6,984 nt of DNA, from contig PCSL01000019.1 in the NCBI GenBank assembly GCA_002772325.1, positions 1 to 6,984 on the forward strand, written 5' to 3'. A model generated the notes under the pieces. That model saw only the letters and a list, made by a program, of their open reading frames with translations. It had not been told where the DNA came from and did no database searches. Origin of the DNA: Chloroflexi bacterium CG23_combo_of_CG06-09_8_20_14_all_45_10. GTDB lineage: Bacteria; Chloroflexota; Dehalococcoidia; GIF9; AB-539-J10. Below are positions 5,369 to 6,984 of this stretch, piece after piece; the first letter of the stretch is position 1, and each line of letters begins with the position of its first letter. Position numbers and translations under genes: made by a program.

Positions 5369-6034
5369 TCAACTTATTCTAATTCGGATCAAGATATCTC
5401 CCGGTTGGCCATCGGTTATTTGGCGGGCATTACTCAGTCTGACTACACCGCCTGTTTTTACCCCCGGTGGAATCTTCACTTCCAACCCTTTCCCTTTTCT
5501 TCTCAGCAATTTTATTGTCCCCTGGGAGGCCTCTTTTGGAGAAATTGTAAGTTCATAGTTGATATTTTGGCGTTGAGCTCTCTGAGTTTGGGCAAATATC
5601 TCATCCAAATTAATCTTCTCTCTTGGCCAAGCTTCAAACCTTACTCCTCCCGGCCCAGCGAAATTTTTAAAGGAAAATGAAGATCCCCTGCCCCTCAGGA
5701 AGTCGCCAAATATGTTGTCCAGAAAATCAAATCCGAGGCCAGCTCCACCAAAGTCCTGCATCATATCCTCGAAGGTTGTCTTGGTAAAAGGGCTTCCAAA
5801 AATGTCACCAACATTGCCAACTGTGCCAAATTGGTCGTATTGCCTTCTTTTCTGGGGATCACCGAGGACTCCGTAGGCTTCGTTTATCTCCTTAAACTTT
5901 TCATTAGCCCATTTTTCTCTCCTTGGGTTGCGATCTGGATGATACTGCATCGCCAGTTTTCTATAGGCCTTTTTAACCTCCTCCTCCGAGGCGTTTCTTG
6001 GCACTCCTAGAATTTGATAGTAGTCTTTAGCCAT
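5369..6034 (-). CDS. Short DnaJ/CbpA-type J-domain co-chaperone lacking the zinc finger
   Basis: J-domain proteins stimulate the ATPase of Hsp70 (DnaK) and deliver substrates to it. The product is 221 residues. The J domain is at about 3-70 ([23 protein letters not shown]) with the HPD motif at 32-34. A Gly/Phe-rich stretch at about 70-130 has repeated DxFG-like elements. A single C-terminal beta domain at about 157-221 reads [14 protein letters not shown], then [13 protein letters not shown], then [13 protein letters not shown]. The CxxCxGxG zinc-finger repeats of true DnaJ are absent. It is about 80 residues shorter than typical CbpA, consistent with a missing second C-terminal domain and dimerisation tail. 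The start ATG has AAGGG at 5 bases (6040-6044). It converges on rpsI and lies downstream of the NYN gene on the same strand. No dnaK or grpE is in the window. Confidence 0.9.
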   Translation of the reverse strand: MAKDYYQILGVPRNASEEEVKKAYRKLAMQYHPDRNPRREKWANEKFKEINEAYGVLGDPQKRRQYDQFGTVGNVGDIFGSPFTKTTFEDMMQDFGGAGLGFDFLDNIFGDFLRGRGSSFSFKNFAGPGGVRFEAWPREKINLDEIFAQTQRAQRQNINYELTISPKEASQGTIKLLRRKGKGLEVKIPPGVKTGGVVRLSNARQITDGQPGDILIRIRIS

Positions 6035-6044
6035 TCTTACCCTT

Positions 6045-6161
6045 CTAATTTGTCGCCTTTAATAAACCTATATTGAGTCTACTCAGTTCATTGGGCAAAT
6101 TCAAACAAACGTGACCTACACCAAGCTTATGAGCGCAGTAGAAGTCGCCTTGCTTCAGCAC
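6045..6161 (-). other. Possible small ORF or gene remnant between the NYN and dnaJ-like genes
   Basis: On the - strand a frame is open for 62 codons from 6233 (inside the NYN 3' end) to a TAG at 6045-6047, just ahead of the dnaJ-like gene. From GTG 6161 it would encode 38 residues, VLKQGDFYCAHKLGVG then HVCLNLPNELSRLN and a short end. The spacing Cys-x-His-x5-His-x-Cys is visible. Composition looks protein-like, but there is no strong ribosome-binding site and I recognise no family. It could be a degraded gene end, a former C-terminal extension of the NYN protein lost by frameshift, or chance. Confidence 0.2.
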
Positions 6162-6202
6162 CCACTTTTCAAATCCTGGGCTTGTTAAGGGAGACGCACT
6201 TA

Positions 6203-6784
6203 CTACCCAGACTGGGTTTGCTTTCCCACTACTTCACTCACCCTCTTACGTTTGGTACGGCGTTTACCTGACCACAAGCCCTTAAAGAAGTTTCGGTTCA
6301 GCAGGTGCCGGTTATCGGCTACATCCAGGAGGTCCTTAGATACGTTGCTTTCGAAGTAAGCCACCTCAACATGCTTGCCCATGTTCTTCACCGCCTGAAG
6401 AGCATAAGCGAAGTCAGAGTCCCCGCTCACCAGCACTGCCACATCGTAAAGGCCATTCCAGGCGAAGTGTAGCAGGTCTGTGGCCAACATAATATCTATG
6501 CCCTTTTCCACAGGGACACCCTGGGCTATTTTGGTACTCCCTAGTCGAACCTCTAGATATGGCGTCTTACGGAGAATATCAAGGAACTCCTGTTGTTCGC
6601 GGTAGCCCTCAGGCCATCGAGTTGGGTCTTGCAAGACGTTGTAATAGTATGTTCGGAATAAGTGTCTCGAACCAGTGAGCTTATTAGCAAACTCGGCAAA
6701 GTTGAGGTTATGGCGCTTAAAATTACTTTCTAGAGCATGATACAAATTACTTCCATCTATGAAAAGCGCAACTCTATCTTCCAT
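6203..6784 (-). CDS. NYN (PIN-like) domain protein, LabA/DUF88 type, putative ribonuclease
   Basis: NYN domains are PIN-fold, metal-dependent nuclease domains, usually acting on RNA; the substrate here is unknown. The 193 residues are almost all one domain: VALFIDGSNLYHAL (Asp10, Asn13), then EKGIDIMLATDLL (Asp97, Asp103), then VAVLVSGDSDFAYAL (Asp122, Asp124), then NMGKHVEVAYF and a SxxLLDVADN segment. All expected acidic metal-site positions are present, so catalytic competence is likely. The C-terminus is a short basic tail rich in Lys and Arg (about 172-182) that could bind nucleic acid. No signal peptide or membrane segment is seen. ATG 6784 has an excellent AAGGAG (6791-6796) at 6 bases and a promoter-like site upstream. 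No antitoxin-like partner is adjacent. Confidence 0.9.
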   Translation of the reverse strand: MEDRVALFIDGSNLYHALESNFKRHNLNFAEFANKLTGSRHLFRTYYYNVLQDPTRWPEGYREQQEFLDILRKTPYLEVRLGSTKIAQGVPVEKGIDIMLATDLLHFAWNGLYDVAVLVSGDSDFAYALQAVKNMGKHVEVAYFESNVSKDLLDVADNRHLLNRNFFKGLWSGKRRTKRKRVSEVVGKQTQSG

Positions 6785-6843
6785 AATCTTCTCCTTGAGG
6801 GGAGTTAATGGCTTTCAACGTTATTCACATCCCTCTGTGACTT

Positions 6844-6872
6844 ATTATACACTAGCAGGTTCTCCCTTTTCA
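6844..6872 (-). promoter_or_regulatory. Candidate promoter for the NYN-domain gene
   Basis: On the - strand a perfect TATAAT (6844-6849) is preceded by a 17-base spacer and a weak -35, TGAAAA (6867-6872). Transcription would start near 6837, giving a leader of about 50 bases before the ATG at 6784. The -10 is strong and the -35 poor, so an additional activator may be needed; that last point is inference. Confidence 0.5.
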
Positions 6873-6984
6873 CCTTCCCTGAATATCGCGAAATTCTGGC
6901 TGGAAGGACACATTTTGGCTTAATTGTTACTATCTCTAGACTTTGTGGGTCTGGCGCCACCCAAAGCAATATGGGGGAATAGAT
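6873..6984. other. Non-coding edge region with two imperfect inverted repeats
   Basis: No gene is recognisable here. Two dyads are visible. CCTTCC (6873-6878) with GGAAGG (6902-6907) encloses GAAT/ATTC around a TCGCGA centre. CTTT..GGGT (6941-6950) pairs with ACCCAAAG (6959-6966) with a 2-base bulge and a GGCGCC centre. Neither is followed by a T-run on either strand, so they are not convincing intrinsic terminators. They may be parts of another dispersed repeat or a mobile-element end cut by the window edge. Confidence 0.35.

Noticed and set aside
5104..5382. Further + strand open frames inside rpsI and opposite the dnaJ-like gene (5104-5382 and 5405-5680)
   Set aside because: They are out of frame or antisense to clear genes and have no family signature.
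6035..6120. CIRCE/HrcA operator or classic heat-shock promoter ahead of the dnaJ-like gene
   Set aside because: No TTAGCACTC-N9-GAGTGCTAA-like inverted repeat is present and -35/-10 matches are weak.
6785..6984. tRNA or other structured RNA gene at the window end
   Set aside because: No cloverleaf arms, TTC-loop motif or other RNA family signature could be found in either strand.

Overview
The window is the distal part of a bacterial ribosomal-protein/RNA-polymerase operon on the + strand (1-5279), followed by a two-gene block on the - strand (5369-6784). The + strand order is map (3' end only), infA, rpmJ, rpsM, rpsK, rpsD, rpoA, rplQ, truA, rplM, rpsI. This is the classic spc/alpha operon tail with truA-rplM-rpsI joined directly behind rplQ. 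Bacterial identity follows from IF-1, L36, L17, a bacterial alpha subunit with a C-terminal domain, and Shine-Dalgarno (SD) sites. Moderate G+C, the map-infA-rpmJ junction, the rplQ-truA-rplM-rpsI junction and the style of the dispersed repeats recall Chloroflexota, perhaps Dehalococcoidia. That placement is from memory of gene order and is only moderately secure.

Layout: 1-182 end of methionine aminopeptidase; 184-402 infA; 403-466 a gap with a good sigma70-type promoter candidate; 467-580 rpmJ; 581-690 a gap filled by an AT-rich palindromic repeat; 691-1080 rpsM; 1081-1179 a gap filled by a GC-richer palindromic repeat (copy A); 1180-4322 rpsK, rpsD, rpoA, rplQ and truA, tightly packed and mostly overlapping; 4309-4887 rplM, whose last 57 codons lie largely in a second copy (copy B) of that repeat; 4884-5279 rpsI. 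A short convergent gap (5280-5368) leads to a short zinc-finger-less DnaJ-family protein (5369-6034, -) and a NYN/PIN-like nuclease-domain protein (6203-6784, -). The last 200 bases hold the NYN promoter and inverted repeats but no recognisable gene.

The + strand genes jointly supply the translation and transcription machinery: N-terminal Met removal, initiation factor IF-1, ribosomal proteins L36, S13, S11, S4, L17, L13 and S9, the RNA polymerase alpha subunit, and the tRNA pseudouridine synthase TruA. Most neighbours overlap or abut, which suggests translational coupling.

I see no new multi-gene system. The most unusual feature is that dispersed palindromic repeats have entered this essential operon at three places. 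One of them replaces the normal end of ribosomal protein L13 with a roughly 57-residue repeat-derived tail that stays in frame up to an ATGA overlap with rpsI. Another has apparently separated the rpsK start from an ideal Shine-Dalgarno sequence.
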